Below are positions 27,156 through 36,810 of a DNA stretch of 64,000 bases, piece by piece. This stretch comes from Spirochaetaceae bacterium. GTDB lineage: Bacteria; Spirochaetota; Spirochaetia; B11-G9. Below the pieces are notes generated by a model. The model was not told the origin of the DNA, did no database searches, and worked only from the letters and a program-made list of their open reading frames with translations. The translations under genes were made by a program, and so were the position numbers. The number at the start of each line of letters is the position of its first letter. Position 1 is the stretch's first letter. The DNA lies in assembly GCA_015493635.1 (NCBI GenBank), contig WGCU01000013.1, positions 1-64,000 of the forward strand. The letters run 5' to 3'.

Positions 27156-28065
27156 TGCAACCTACTATAACCAAAAAGCAGGGGATGATTTTAACAAGGC
27201 AAAATCACGGGCAACCATCTCAAGTATTCTTCATGCCCTTACTCCTGAACGACAGAAACTTTTATCCCTGGAAGATGTAAAAAATCTTGTAAAACCGAAA
27301 TCTGAAACCTATATAGGAATGAAAGCGGTTCCTGTTAACCTTATCGTAGGGAGTGAGGGAAGATACAGGGATTTTAACAGGGCTTTCCTTCCGCGGAAAG
27401 AGTTCAGCAGATCCCGATGGGTTAATGTAGACAAGGCTCACCTGCAGTCAATTATCCTTCCTCCGATAAAGCTTTATGAAATTGGAGGGACGTACTTTGT
27501 AAGAGATGGAAACCACCGGGTTTCTGTTGCAAAGATGCAGGGAGTATCATTTATAGACGCTGAGGTTATCCGTCTTGATACAGAGATCAAACTTGAACCG
27601 GGAATAACACCTGATATACTTAAGAAAAAAATTATTGAATATGAAAAAAACCGTGTTTTTTCCGAAACCGGTCTAGATGAAATCATTGACAGGAATACTA
27701 TTAATTTCACCGCTACAGGAAGATTTTTTGAAATGCTCCGGCATATACAGGGACATAAATACTTTCTTAATGAAGAAGTAAAACATGAAATCCCTTTCCT
27801 TGAAGCAGCTGAATCATGGTACCGGAATCTCTATCTGCCTATTACTGATATTGTAAAGGAGGAGAAAATCCTGAACCGTTTTCCGGGGAGAACAGAAGGT
27901 GATCTGTACCTATGGATTATTAAACAGTGGGATGAACTCAAAAAACATTATGGAGACGATTTTTCACTTCATAAAGCTGCACTCGAATTTTCAAAGCAGT
28001 ATGGAATAGGTTTGTGGCCCCGGATTAAAATGATTTTAAAACGACATTATTATCAATTGAAATGA
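27145..28065 (+). CDS. ParB-like nuclease-fold protein
   Basis: 306 residues from ATG 27145, which overlaps the phosphoesterase stop by 11 bp and follows a GGAGGT. A ParB/sulfiredoxin-type core lies near residues 90-145: IILPPIKLYEIGG and VRDGNHRVSVAKMQG, the latter the ParB GxHRxxA box. No helix-turn-helix of true chromosome-partition ParB is apparent; the C-terminal half is helical and unrecognised. It could bind or hydrolyse a nucleotide. Its tail converges on the lipoprotein gene with a 41-bp overlap. Confidence 0.65.
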   Translation: MSDNATYYNQKAGDDFNKAKSRATISSILHALTPERQKLLSLEDVKNLVKPKSETYIGMKAVPVNLIVGSEGRYRDFNRAFLPRKEFSRSRWVNVDKAHLQSIILPPIKLYEIGGTYFVRDGNHRVSVAKMQGVSFIDAEVIRLDTEIKLEPGITPDILKKKIIEYEKNRVFSETGLDEIIDRNTINFTATGRFFEMLRHIQGHKYFLNEEVKHEIPFLEAAESWYRNLYLPITDIVKEEKILNRFPGRTEGDLYLWIIKQWDELKKHYGDDFSLHKAALEFSKQYGIGLWPRIKMILKRHYYQLK

Positions 28066-28708
28066 CATATCCGTCATTGGTAGCAGTATCCACCGTGTAG
28101 AGTTCAAAGGTATGTATCTTTTCTTTTATTCCTTTTAAAACAAGCTCTGCAGGTATTGCTCCAGAAACTACTTTCATGGATTTTACAACCTGTCCGCCTG
28201 CATTTTTTAAGAAAATATAATTTTCTTTGTAAACAGAATCTACTAAAAAGGAACCATTCTCTAAGAGGGTAAGTCCAGGGAGTTTTCGGGAAGGGGCAGA
28301 TTCAGGGATGAAAATCTCCCGGGTATCACGATCTCCTCCGGAATCAATCACAACAATTCTGTAGGTACCTGACGGGAGATCTGTATTATCCGGCATCTGA
28401 ATTTTATTTGAACCGATCCACCGCTCTTTACCAACAGTCTTTTCCGACCAGGACGTATCATTGTACTTCCAGAAAAGCTCTAATTTATCCTGTATAATGT
28501 AAAGAGAATCAATATCTTTCGGTCCGTCCTTATCGGAAACATCAATAAAAAGAGATAGATAGCGGGCGCTGACCGTCCCTCTCTTCAAGGAATAGATCCT
28601 CTGGTAGGAAATAGCATGTATCTCCGGAGGAGAACCCGAACATGAAACAAAAATAAAAAAGATGCCTCCGATCAAAAACAGTAATAATTTACCGTATCTG
28701 TTTTTCAA
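28025..28708 (-). CDS. Putative lipoprotein
   Basis: 227 residues with a basic n-region, hydrophobic core and lipobox FVSC (Cys23). The mature part is beta-rich (YIIQDKLELFWKY, SGTYRIVVID) and unrecognised. The start is a TTG at 28708 inside the end of the acyltransferase gene (20-bp overlap), which suggests translational coupling. It is the last gene of a unit with the DHOD-like protein and the acyltransferase. Confidence 0.7.
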   Translation of the reverse strand: MKNRYGKLLLFLIGGIFFIFVSCSGSPPEIHAISYQRIYSLKRGTVSARYLSLFIDVSDKDGPKDIDSLYIIQDKLELFWKYNDTSWSEKTVGKERWIGSNKIQMPDNTDLPSGTYRIVVIDSGGDRDTREIFIPESAPSRKLPGLTLLENGSFLVDSVYKENYIFLKNAGGQVVKSMKVVSGAIPAELVLKGIKEKIHTFELYTVDTATNDGYVISIDNNVVLKSF

Positions 28709-29810
28709 AACTCATAACCGGGTTGGCGTAAGATTCAAGAATAATATTCCGTACATATTCAGGCAGTCTTTTGTATCGTTTTAGAAACTTTTGAGCTTCT
28801 ACCTTATTGTATCTGTTACTGTATTTTTCAGATTTTGTAAACGTATCGTAGGCAATATAGTTTGTAGTCCATAACTTGTAACCCGTTTGTATTTTCGTAT
28901 CGATGGCCTCGGCAACTTCCTTCACCGTATTAAATTCTCCCTCCAGGGGGCGGGAAAAAGAAAGATTTACATTCCCCTTAAATCCTTTCATTCCACGGGT
29001 AATATGTATAAGGTCTTCGAATCTCCGTTTTATATGGTTGCCGTATGTCCGTTTCCGGTACAATGTCCATCCCTTCAATTCATCGGTCGGATCAAATTCG
29101 TAAGAGATAGATACAGGAACTACGGAAAGTTTTCTTATAAATTCAGTAAGAGACATCTTTTTCCGTTGGGCTAGATAGACCATCTTGATTACAGCAGGAT
29201 TCGTTGTGTCAATTCCGTCTTTTGCACGGCCTTCCCGCTGAGCGACCCAGATGGAATTGTTGGCATCAAGTATACTATTGATAAACTCAGAGAGTCTTTT
29301 TGACTCTTTTACCTGCTCCCGGATTGTCAAATTCCGTTTAACGATAAATCCGCTGTTTATTCTGATAAGATCACCGACAATATCTTTCAGGATCAAGTTA
29401 TCACCAAAAGCTATGTAGGGTATTTTGAATCCATTTTTTGACAGAACATGCACCAGTAACGCAGGATCAAGCACGATATCCCGATGATTTGAAATAAATA
29501 CATATCTCTTTTCAGGATCCAGATAATCAAGCCCCGTATAGGTAATATTACTTGTTGTATTCTTTATCAGGTCTTTAACAACGACGCCCAGAGATATTTT
29601 CCGCTTAAAATCGTCCGTTGTCTTAATACCGAGAAAGCGGATTCTCAGATACATCCGTATGTAAAAATTGATGAGAGACTTTAAGCTTTTTGATGAATGA
29701 GGCATCATTGTTGTCCGAATACCATCAATCAGCCACTTGTCCCGAATAATTTTTTTTAAGACCCCTTGAAGCTCATCATTATTGTACGGCCTGATATCAT
29801 CAAAGTTCAT
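28689..29810 (-). CDS. 1-acyl-glycerol-3-phosphate acyltransferase family protein
   Basis: 373 residues. The PlsC-type core is visible: SNHRDIVLDPALL (catalytic-motif region, near 115), an FIVKRNLTIREQ stretch, and WVAQREGRAKDG (glycerophosphate-binding motif III). The catalytic motif reads H-x5-D rather than the usual H-x4-D, with a further Asp two residues after the His. I recall the same NHRDIVLD in Bacteroidetes homologues, unverified. No strong membrane segment is seen. Its role would be acyl transfer in phospholipid or glycolipid synthesis at the inner membrane. The start overlaps the DHOD-like stop by 1 bp (TGATG). Confidence 0.8.
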   Translation of the reverse strand: MNFDDIRPYNNDELQGVLKKIIRDKWLIDGIRTTMMPHSSKSLKSLINFYIRMYLRIRFLGIKTTDDFKRKISLGVVVKDLIKNTTSNITYTGLDYLDPEKRYVFISNHRDIVLDPALLVHVLSKNGFKIPYIAFGDNLILKDIVGDLIRINSGFIVKRNLTIREQVKESKRLSEFINSILDANNSIWVAQREGRAKDGIDTTNPAVIKMVYLAQRKKMSLTEFIRKLSVVPVSISYEFDPTDELKGWTLYRKRTYGNHIKRRFEDLIHITRGMKGFKGNVNLSFSRPLEGEFNTVKEVAEAIDTKIQTGYKLWTTNYIAYDTFTKSEKYSNRYNKVEAQKFLKRYKRLPEYVRNIILESYANPVMSFEKQIR

Positions 29811-30793
29811 CAGGAAATGCCAACCAGAGCCTTGATGTACTGTGACCGCTCATAGCTTTCAGGATGGGTGCTGCTTTTCTGGGAAAGGATTCCCTTGAAA
29901 TCGGCTATAGTATTAAAGTTTTTTTCATTCATCCAACTCTCAATATACTGCTTCATCTCTGATATGGTATCAAGCCCTTCATTCATCAGTACTGAACAAA
30001 GCTGAACAGATGAAGCTCCAGCGAGGATCTGTTTTACAATACTATTACCATCATGTATACCTGTCGCCGCGGAAATATCAGATGTTATCTCCCCGGAAAG
30101 AAGAGCTATCCATTGCAGAGACAAAGCCATTTCACCGGGACTGCTTATAAATCCGGCTGATTTTAATTTTAAATTCTTCGTATCAATATCTATCCGGTAG
30201 AATCGATTAAACAGTACCAGGCCATCGGCACCTTGTCTGCTTAGTTTCCTGATAAAATTAGCCATCCCGGAAAAATGATATCCGATTTTTAGTGCAACAG
30301 GTATTTTTATGTGTTTTTTTACATCCCTGAGTATATCAAAATATGCCTCTTCAATAACAGAACCATCAGTATCCGGATTGGAGGGGAGGATAAACACATT
30401 CAGTTCCAGCGCATCAGCACCAACACTCACAAAACGCTCCGCATAGTCAATCCAGTTATGGGAGGAAACACAGTTTACACTGGGAATGACAGGAATAGAC
30501 AGGGAAGCTTTTGCTTTCTCCACAAGTCCCAGATATTCATTCATATAATAATCTGTACCTGCAGTCGAAAACATATCATAGGCGTCGGTATGTGCATTGT
30601 AGTCCATATCACCGATCATCCTCTCTGTATCCGACGTTATCTGCTCTTCAAAGAGTGATTTTAGTACCACCGCTCCTGCACCGGCATCTTCACAGCGTTT
30701 TACACTGTCTAATGTTGAAGTCAAACTTGAACTTGCGACAATAATTGGATTCTTAAGTTTTAAACCCATATATAAGGTTGAAAGATCTGCCAT
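29810..30793 (-). CDS. Dihydroorotate dehydrogenase-like flavoprotein
   Basis: 327 residues, a TIM-barrel FMN protein of the DHOD/DPD-like group. Visible are NPIIVASSSLT near 15, an ELNVF strand near 125, PVALKIG near 170, a GADGLVLFNR strand, and the FMN-phosphate part ATGIHDGNSIVKQILAGAS. The class-defining base is hard to place; the NCVSS loop is at the expected site. True PyrD function is uncertain because no pyr genes are near, and many such proteins are of unknown substrate. AAGGAG precedes the ATG. Confidence 0.75.
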   Translation of the reverse strand: MADLSTLYMGLKLKNPIIVASSSLTSTLDSVKRCEDAGAGAVVLKSLFEEQITSDTERMIGDMDYNAHTDAYDMFSTAGTDYYMNEYLGLVEKAKASLSIPVIPSVNCVSSHNWIDYAERFVSVGADALELNVFILPSNPDTDGSVIEEAYFDILRDVKKHIKIPVALKIGYHFSGMANFIRKLSRQGADGLVLFNRFYRIDIDTKNLKLKSAGFISSPGEMALSLQWIALLSGEITSDISAATGIHDGNSIVKQILAGASSVQLCSVLMNEGLDTISEMKQYIESWMNEKNFNTIADFKGILSQKSSTHPESYERSQYIKALVGIS

Positions 30794-30866
30794 GTGTACT
30801 CCTTATTCAAACATAATCAACACTTTATTTATATCACATTTTTTATTAATTGTGCATATATAAATA

Positions 30867-30897
30867 TAAAAAAAGTGCCGGAGCGGACCCCGGCACT
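30867..30897 (-). terminator. Rho-independent terminator of the serine/glycine operon
   Basis: Perfect 8-bp stem AGTGCCGG (30874-30881) / CCGGCACT (30890-30897) with an 8-base loop. On the minus strand it is followed directly by a run of seven Ts. It lies just after the gcvPB stop. Confidence 0.9.
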
Positions 30898-30911
30898 CAT
30901 AAACATTGTGT

Positions 30912-32366
30912 TTATTCCTTTACCCAGCGTAGAACGGGATTTTTAGCCGCAAGAACTTCATCAATTCTTTTTACAGGAGTATGTAAAGGAGCTTCTTTCA
31001 GCTTCTCAGGATTTTTAACAGCTTCATCATAAATCTTGAGCATAACGTCTACAAAATGATCCAGTGTCTGCTTGGATTCAGTTTCAGTCGGTTCTATCAT
31101 CATCGCTTCATGTACTATCAGCGGGAAATAGATTGTCATAGGATGAAAACCGTTGTCAAGCAAAGCCTTTGCTACATCGAGAGCACTTATTCCATGTTCA
31201 TCATGGAGTGTATCCGCTGAAAGAACAAACTCATGCATACACGTTGTATCATAGAAAAGATGATACGTTTTTTTAAGCCGCTCTTTGAGATAATTAGCAT
31301 TGAGTACAGCCATTTCCGATGCTTTCTTAAGACCGTCACTTCCCATGGTAAGAATGTACGCGTACGCCCGTACAATGACAGCAATATTTCCGTAAAACCC
31401 TGAAATGCGCCCGATTGAATCCGGTTTATCATAGTTTAAGGTATATTTCCCGTCATGTTCTGTAATATCCGGAACGGGAAGAAAAGGTATAAGTTTATCA
31501 CTGACAAGTACAGGCCCTGATCCCGGGCCGCCGCCTCCGTGAGGTGTTGCAAACGTTTTGTGAAGATTAAGATGAATAACATCAAACCCCATATCACCGG
31601 GACGTACTTTCCCCATAATGGCATTCATATTTGCGCCGTCGTAGTACAACAGTCCACCAGCTTCATGAACAAGGCCGGCTATTTCCACAATATCTTTCTC
31701 GAACAGACCGAGGGTATTGGGATTAGTAAGCATAATACCTGCAACTTCATCACTGAGGTGTTCTTTCAAACTGCTGACAGAGACGAGTCCCCGTTCATCA
31801 GCCTGCACTTCTTCAACATCAAACCCTGAGATATGGGATGAGGCAGGATTCGTGCCGTGTGCTGAAGTGGGGACAAGTACTTTGGTACGTTTCGTATCCC
31901 CTTTCTTTTTGAAGTACGCCTTGAAAAGTTTCATACCGGTAAACTCACCGTGGGCACCGGCAAAAGGCTGCAGGGTTCCCCATTTCATACCGGTAATTTC
32001 ACACAGGCTTTCTGTTGTTTTATAGATAAGCTCCAATGTTCCCTGAACGGTATTCAACGGCTGCAGCGGATGGATATCCGCAAATCCCTGAAAAGATGCT
32101 ACATCCTCATTGATCTTAGGATTGTACTTCATGGTACAGGAACCAAGGGGGTAAAATCCTGCATCTACACCAAAACTTTTAGATGCAAGTTCAGTATAGT
32201 GCCGAATAACATCAACTTCACTCACCTGAGGGAGTGCCGCAGGTTTCTGACGGAAAAGATCTTTCTTAAGCATTGAATCCAGTGGAATCTCAGGGACATC
32301 AAGTGAAGGGAAACGGTAACCGATTCTGCCTTCAGTATTTAATTCAAAAATCAGTTTACTACTCAT
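30912..32366 (-). CDS. gcvPB: Glycine dehydrogenase (decarboxylating) subunit 2
   Basis: 484 residues, the C-terminal half of the split P-protein. It carries the PLP lysine, Lys270 in [19 protein letters not shown]. With subunit 1 it decarboxylates glycine and passes the aminomethyl group to lipoyl-GcvH. The ATG overlaps the gcvPA stop by 4 bp (ATGA), as expected for a heterodimer made in equal amounts. Last gene of the operon, followed by a strong terminator. Confidence 0.95.
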   Translation of the reverse strand: MSSKLIFELNTEGRIGYRFPSLDVPEIPLDSMLKKDLFRQKPAALPQVSEVDVIRHYTELASKSFGVDAGFYPLGSCTMKYNPKINEDVASFQGFADIHPLQPLNTVQGTLELIYKTTESLCEITGMKWGTLQPFAGAHGEFTGMKLFKAYFKKKGDTKRTKVLVPTSAHGTNPASSHISGFDVEEVQADERGLVSVSSLKEHLSDEVAGIMLTNPNTLGLFEKDIVEIAGLVHEAGGLLYYDGANMNAIMGKVRPGDMGFDVIHLNLHKTFATPHGGGGPGSGPVLVSDKLIPFLPVPDITEHDGKYTLNYDKPDSIGRISGFYGNIAVIVRAYAYILTMGSDGLKKASEMAVLNANYLKERLKKTYHLFYDTTCMHEFVLSADTLHDEHGISALDVAKALLDNGFHPMTIYFPLIVHEAMMIEPTETESKQTLDHFVDVMLKIYDEAVKNPEKLKEAPLHTPVKRIDEVLAAKNPVLRWVKE

Positions 32367-33700
32367 TTCAGTACCCTCTTTAAAAGATCAACAAAAAGAT
32401 CAATTTCTTCTTTTGATCTTTTTTCGGTAACAGCAATTGTCACTGCATCCTTCATTTCAGGATAGAATTGCTTTAAAGCAACGCCCCCGTAAACTCCCTC
32501 TTTCTGGAGGTCAGCCAGAACCCGCTCCGCATCCGGAATAATGACGGTAAACTCATAAAGAAATTCATTGTCAGCTAAAGGTGCAAGGCTCAGTTCCTCT
32601 GTCAGACGTTTGTACAGGTAATGAGCTTTCCGGGTACTCTGAAGAGCAGCTTCCCGGAGGCCTGACCATCCTACTGTCGACATGTATACAGCGTTCGCAA
32701 GAGCCGCAAGAGCCTGATTGGAACAGATATTGGACGTTGCCCGTTCCCGTTTTATATGCTGTTCTCTAGCCTGCAGGGTAAGAACAAAGGCTCTGTCACC
32801 GTCTCTGTCAACGGTCTGGCCGACGATACGTCCGGGAACCTTTCTCATAAGTTTTGACGTTGCCGCCATGTAACCGACCGAGGGTCCGCCGAAGTATTTA
32901 TCAAGGCCGAAAACCTGTGTATCCCCGATAGCAATATCAGCTCCCCATTCTCCCTGAGGCTTTAAAATACCCAGAGTCATAGGATTCGAAGAAATAATAA
33001 AGAGTGATTTATTTTCATGAACGGCGTCAGCAAAACCTGTAAAATCCTCAACCCACCCAAAAAAGTTCGGTGTTTGTACAAGAACCGCAGCGACAGATTC
33101 ATCCAGCTGAGCTTTCAAGTCAGAAAGGGATGTCCGGTAATTTTCTGACTTTATCATCTTGAATTTTACATCAACATCCGAGAAAAAGGTTTCAACAACT
33201 GCAAGAGTGTTTGGATGAACTGTTTCTGAAATGAGAACAGTATCAGCTTTCTTTCGTGTTTTCAACGCCATGGTTACTGATTCACTGGCAGCGGTATGGC
33301 CGTCATACAGAGAAGCGTTTGAAACGTCAAGGCCCGTCAGCTCGCAGATATCGGTCTGGAACTCAAAGATGGACTGCAGAATCCCCTGAGATATTTCTCC
33401 CTGGTAAGGAGTATACGCTGTATAAAAATTTGGCTGCTGCAGAACGTGCTTGACAACGGAAGGTATGAGATGGTCGTAAGATCCGCACCCGAGGAAGGAA
33501 ATCCCCCGTTTATTTTTCTGTGCCAGCGCTTCCATTGTTTTATAAACTTCGTATTCGGACTTTCCCTTCGGCAACGAAAGAAGTTCTTTCCGAACTATTG
33601 TATCAGGAATATCATAAAAAAGGTCATCAACATTTTCTACGCCGATAACCTTAAGCATTTCCTTGATATCCCCTTCTGTTTGTGGCAGATAAGGAAACAT
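32363..33700 (-). CDS. gcvPA: Glycine dehydrogenase (decarboxylating) subunit 1
   Basis: 445 residues, the N-terminal half of the split glycine-cleavage P-protein. Family features include [16 protein letters not shown] at the start, [31 protein letters not shown] and the NASLYDG loop. It lacks the PLP lysine, which is on subunit 2. GTAGGAG precedes the ATG. It follows gcvH by 8 bp. Confidence 0.95.
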   Translation of the reverse strand: MFPYLPQTEGDIKEMLKVIGVENVDDLFYDIPDTIVRKELLSLPKGKSEYEVYKTMEALAQKNKRGISFLGCGSYDHLIPSVVKHVLQQPNFYTAYTPYQGEISQGILQSIFEFQTDICELTGLDVSNASLYDGHTAASESVTMALKTRKKADTVLISETVHPNTLAVVETFFSDVDVKFKMIKSENYRTSLSDLKAQLDESVAAVLVQTPNFFGWVEDFTGFADAVHENKSLFIISSNPMTLGILKPQGEWGADIAIGDTQVFGLDKYFGGPSVGYMAATSKLMRKVPGRIVGQTVDRDGDRAFVLTLQAREQHIKRERATSNICSNQALAALANAVYMSTVGWSGLREAALQSTRKAHYLYKRLTEELSLAPLADNEFLYEFTVIIPDAERVLADLQKEGVYGGVALKQFYPEMKDAVTIAVTEKRSKEEIDLFVDLLKRVLK

Positions 33701-33708
33701 ATTTTCTC

Positions 33709-34086
33709 CTACTTTCCCAGAAATTTTTTGTATGCTGCAGCATCCATTAAACTGTCAAGTTCCGACGGATCTGACATTTCTACTGCAAAAATATATGCCG
33801 CATAAGCATCTTTATTAACCAGCTCTGCTTCATCTTCAAGGTCCTCATTAACCTTTACAATTTTACCGGAAACAGGGGAATTAACAGGAGCAGCTGCCTT
33901 TACTGATTCAATGCTCGTTGCTTCCTCATCCTTTTCAACCTCTGTATCAATATCCGGAAGTTCTACATAGACGATATCACCCAATTCCTGCTGCGCATGA
34001 TCGGTTATACCGACATACGCTACTTTTCCTTCAACCCGTGCCCATTCATGATCCTCGGTATACTTTAAATTTTCTGGAACATTCAT
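33709..34086 (-). CDS. gcvH: Glycine cleavage system H protein
   Basis: 125 residues, standard length. The lipoyl lysine is Lys63 in SIESVKAAAPVNSP. It shuttles the aminomethyl group between P and T proteins. AAGGAG is upstream of the ATG at 34086. 12 bp downstream of gcvT. No gene for the L protein (Lpd) or lipoate attachment is in the window. Confidence 0.95.
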   Translation of the reverse strand: MNVPENLKYTEDHEWARVEGKVAYVGITDHAQQELGDIVYVELPDIDTEVEKDEEATSIESVKAAAPVNSPVSGKIVKVNEDLEDEAELVNKDAYAAYIFAVEMSDPSELDSLMDAAAYKKFLGK

Positions 34087-34098
34087 ATCATACTCTCC

Positions 34099-35229
34099 TT
34101 ACTGTTGTGTTTGTTTTGTATTCTTAAAAAATGGAGTCTTTACCAACTTTGCTTTTTTCATTTTTCCGTTGATATTGACTTCTATTTCATCACCGATTTT
34201 TAATCCTGTTCCTCTTTTTATAAGGACAAGACCTAGAAACTTGTTCAGGATGGGCGACTTGGTTCCCGAAGTAACAAAGCCGATTTCCTTTCCGTTCAGA
34301 TGCACCGTATAACCGGCCCGGGGAACTCCCTTGTCAACCATCTCACATCCCCTCAGCGTACGGGGGATTCCATGTTCTTTTTGTGCTGCCAATGCCGCTT
34401 TCCCGCAGAAATCCTTTTTGTCCAGTTTGACAAAATAAGACAGATTCGCTTCCAGAGGAGAGATGTCTTTGGTAAGTTCATGCCCGTAGAGAGGAAGCTT
34501 TGATTCAAAACGGAGGGTATCCCTTGCTCCAAGCCCACAGGGAAGCACGCCTCTATCTTTGGTAGCATTCAGAAGGTAGTTCCAGACATCAGCCGCATCT
34601 TCATTTGCAAGATAAATTTCAAAACCATCTTCACCGGTATATCCTGTTCTCGAGATAATTGCTTTTTTGCCGTCTATCTTCAGATCATCCCTGAAGTGAA
34701 AAAACTCTATATCAGCCACTTCAGGACTCACAAGTTCTTTCATGTAGCTTTCGGCTTTCGGACCTTGAAAAGCAATCTGTGACATTCTCCCTGAAATATT
34801 TTCAAGTACAGGTTTCTCAGAGGCTTTCTTAATCCATTCATTTTCCTTCGAAATCCAGGAGAAATCCTTATCCACATTGGAAGCGTTGACAACAAGCAGA
34901 TACTTCCCTGTAGAATATCTGTATACAAGAAGATCATCCACAACCCCGCCGTCCGGATAGCACATGGGAGAATACATACACTGATTGTCATGCATTGCTG
35001 ACACGTCATTCGTAACAAGATAGTTTATAAACTCTTCACTTGTATCACCTTCTACGGTAATTTCACCCATATGAGAGACATCAAAGAGCCCCGCATTTTC
35101 CCGCACAGCCATATGTTCTCCGATAATTCCCTTTTCGAAATTAACGGGGAGTTCCCAGCCGCCAAAATCGATAAGCTTTACGCCATCGTAGTTTTTGTAA
35201 ACATCGTACAAAACCGTTCTTTTCAGCAT
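34099..35229 (-). CDS. gcvT: Aminomethyltransferase (glycine cleavage T protein)
   Basis: 376 residues, normal length. Recognised by YKNYDGVKLIDFGGWELPV, SHMGEI, SRTGYTGEDGFEIY and GARDTLRFESKLPLYGHEL. It takes the methylene group from aminomethyl-GcvH onto tetrahydrofolate with release of ammonia. AGGAGG lies upstream of the ATG. The 43-bp gap to the Lrp gene upstream is AT-rich and too short for a glycine riboswitch. Confidence 0.95.
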   Translation of the reverse strand: MLKRTVLYDVYKNYDGVKLIDFGGWELPVNFEKGIIGEHMAVRENAGLFDVSHMGEITVEGDTSEEFINYLVTNDVSAMHDNQCMYSPMCYPDGGVVDDLLVYRYSTGKYLLVVNASNVDKDFSWISKENEWIKKASEKPVLENISGRMSQIAFQGPKAESYMKELVSPEVADIEFFHFRDDLKIDGKKAIISRTGYTGEDGFEIYLANEDAADVWNYLLNATKDRGVLPCGLGARDTLRFESKLPLYGHELTKDISPLEANLSYFVKLDKKDFCGKAALAAQKEHGIPRTLRGCEMVDKGVPRAGYTVHLNGKEIGFVTSGTKSPILNKFLGLVLIKRGTGLKIGDEIEVNINGKMKKAKLVKTPFFKNTKQTQQ

Positions 35230-35272
35230 ACTTCCTCCTGAATCATAAATTTTTTATTATATACACAAAACA

Positions 35273-35722
35273 CTATAGTACATAGGGAACACGCAAGTCT
35301 ATTCCCTGATATACCACAAATGTTTCAAAGTCCTGTATCTTATCGACTTTAGCGAGTTCCTCTGTAAAGAATTCAAGCAATCCGAATCCCTTCTCATCAT
35401 TGAGGAGTACATACATAAGGATGTCGTACCTTCCGGTAACAACACTCACGGAAACAACACCTTTCAGCTCATTGAGTTCAACAGCTTTTTTTTCAAGCTC
35501 TACGGTATTAAGCTTCATGGCAACAATGATAACCTGATGTCCCGGCAGAGACTGAGGATCAATGAGACCGGTTATTTCCAAAACACCTTCTTCCATAAGA
35601 CGGTTCACCCGGGATCTGACCGTGTTCTCTGTTAGGGACAGATCTTCAGCTATACTGCTGAAGGATTTACGTCCGTCTTTCAAGTGCTTGATGATGGCTA
35701 GATTAGTCTCATCGATCTTCAT
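35273..35722 (-). CDS. Lrp/AsnC-family transcriptional regulator
   Basis: 149 residues. An N-terminal winged helix (AIIKHLKDGRKSFSSIAEDL, TENTVRSRVNRLMEEGV) and a RAM effector-binding domain (HQVIIVAMKLNTVELEKKA, VTGRYDILMYVL). Such proteins bind an amino acid and control nearby genes. Its place between serC and gcvT makes serine or glycine the likely effector and the surrounding operon the likely target; this is inference. It lies 5 bp after serC, with GAGAGG upstream of the ATG. Confidence 0.88.
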   Translation of the reverse strand: MKIDETNLAIIKHLKDGRKSFSSIAEDLSLTENTVRSRVNRLMEEGVLEITGLIDPQSLPGHQVIIVAMKLNTVELEKKAVELNELKGVVSVSVVTGRYDILMYVLLNDEKGFGLLEFFTEELAKVDKIQDFETFVVYQGIDLRVPYVL

Positions 35723-35727
35723 ACGTA

Positions 35728-36810
35728 TTACCCTCTCTTTTTTGAAAAACTTTTCATGAAATCTGCAAGGGTTTTAACCATTTCAACAGGCATGGCATTG
35801 TAAATGGATGCTCTGCAGCCGCCGACACTTCTATGACCTTTCAGGAACATCATCCCCTCTTTTTCAGATTCCGCCAGAAACTCCTTTTCAAGATTTTCAT
35901 CTTTCAACCGGAAAACAACGTTCATTGTTGATCTGAACCGGGGATCTACGGGAGACACATAAAAACCGTCACTTCCGTCAATAGCATTGTAAAGCAGTGT
36001 TGATTTTTGATCAGCTCTGCGTTTCATTTCCGGGACTCCGCCGTTCTTTTTTACCCACTGCAGAAACAGTTTTACCGCCCATATCGTAAAAACGGGAGGG
36101 GTATTGTACATCGCATTTTTGGAGGCATGAAGTTTGAAGTTTAAATATGCGGGAAGAGAATCCGGAGACCTTTCAAGAAGGTCATCTTTTATAATCATGA
36201 AAGCCGCTCCGGCAGGTCCAAGATTCTTTTGTACTCCGCCGTATATCATGGAAAATTTGTCAACCGGTATTTCCCTGCTCATTATATCACTGGACATATC
36301 ACAGATAAGGGGAACAGTGCCGGTTTCAGGCCAGTTCTTCCACTGCAGACCTCCTATGGTCTCATTGGAAGTTATATGAAGATACGCAGAATCTTTGGAA
36401 GGCTTGACAGAAGCAGGGTCAGGAAGTACCGTATACCCGTTCTCTTTTCCGTCAAATACTATATTTGTCCTGCCCAGTTTATCCGCATCGCTCCATGCCT
36501 TTTTGGCCCATGCTCCGCTTAAAACATAATCAGCAGACTGTCCTTCTCCTCTAAAATTCATGGGAATCATGGCAAAAGTAAGGGTTGCTCCCCCTCCGAG
36601 AAAAAGGACAGAATAACCGTCTGGAATATTAAGGAGTTCTTTCATCAGCTGTATTGCTTCATTGTGAACATCATCGTAATATTTATGTCTGTGACTGTTC
36701 TCAATAAGGGATAATCCGTGTCCTTCAAAATCTACGATATTGTCACGTATTTCCTCCAAAACCTCTACCGGCATAATACAGGGACCGGCTGAAAAATTCA
36801 GTTTTCTCAT
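35728..36810 (-). CDS. serC: Phosphoserine aminotransferase
   Basis: 360 residues, normal length. FSAGPCIMPVEVLEE at the N-terminus, FLGGGATLTFAMIPMN, and the PLP lysine in YGGVQKNLGPAG. It converts 3-phosphohydroxypyruvate and glutamate to phosphoserine. The C-terminus keeps HRSVGGCRASIYNAMP. It starts immediately after the serA stop, so the two are translated together. No serB phosphatase is in the window. Confidence 0.95.
   Translation of the reverse strand: MRKLNFSAGPCIMPVEVLEEIRDNIVDFEGHGLSLIENSHRHKYYDDVHNEAIQLMKELLNIPDGYSVLFLGGGATLTFAMIPMNFRGEGQSADYVLSGAWAKKAWSDADKLGRTNIVFDGKENGYTVLPDPASVKPSKDSAYLHITSNETIGGLQWKNWPETGTVPLICDMSSDIMSREIPVDKFSMIYGGVQKNLGPAGAAFMIIKDDLLERSPDSLPAYLNFKLHASKNAMYNTPPVFTIWAVKLFLQWVKKNGGVPEMKRRADQKSTLLYNAIDGSDGFYVSPVDPRFRSTMNVVFRLKDENLEKEFLAESEKEGMMFLKGHRSVGGCRASIYNAMPVEMVKTLADFMKSFSKKRG

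Noticed and set aside
35230..35272. Glycine riboswitch before gcvT or serA
   Set aside because: The gap before gcvT is 43 bp and the serA leader about 23 bases; an aptamer needs far more, and no conserved core is visible.
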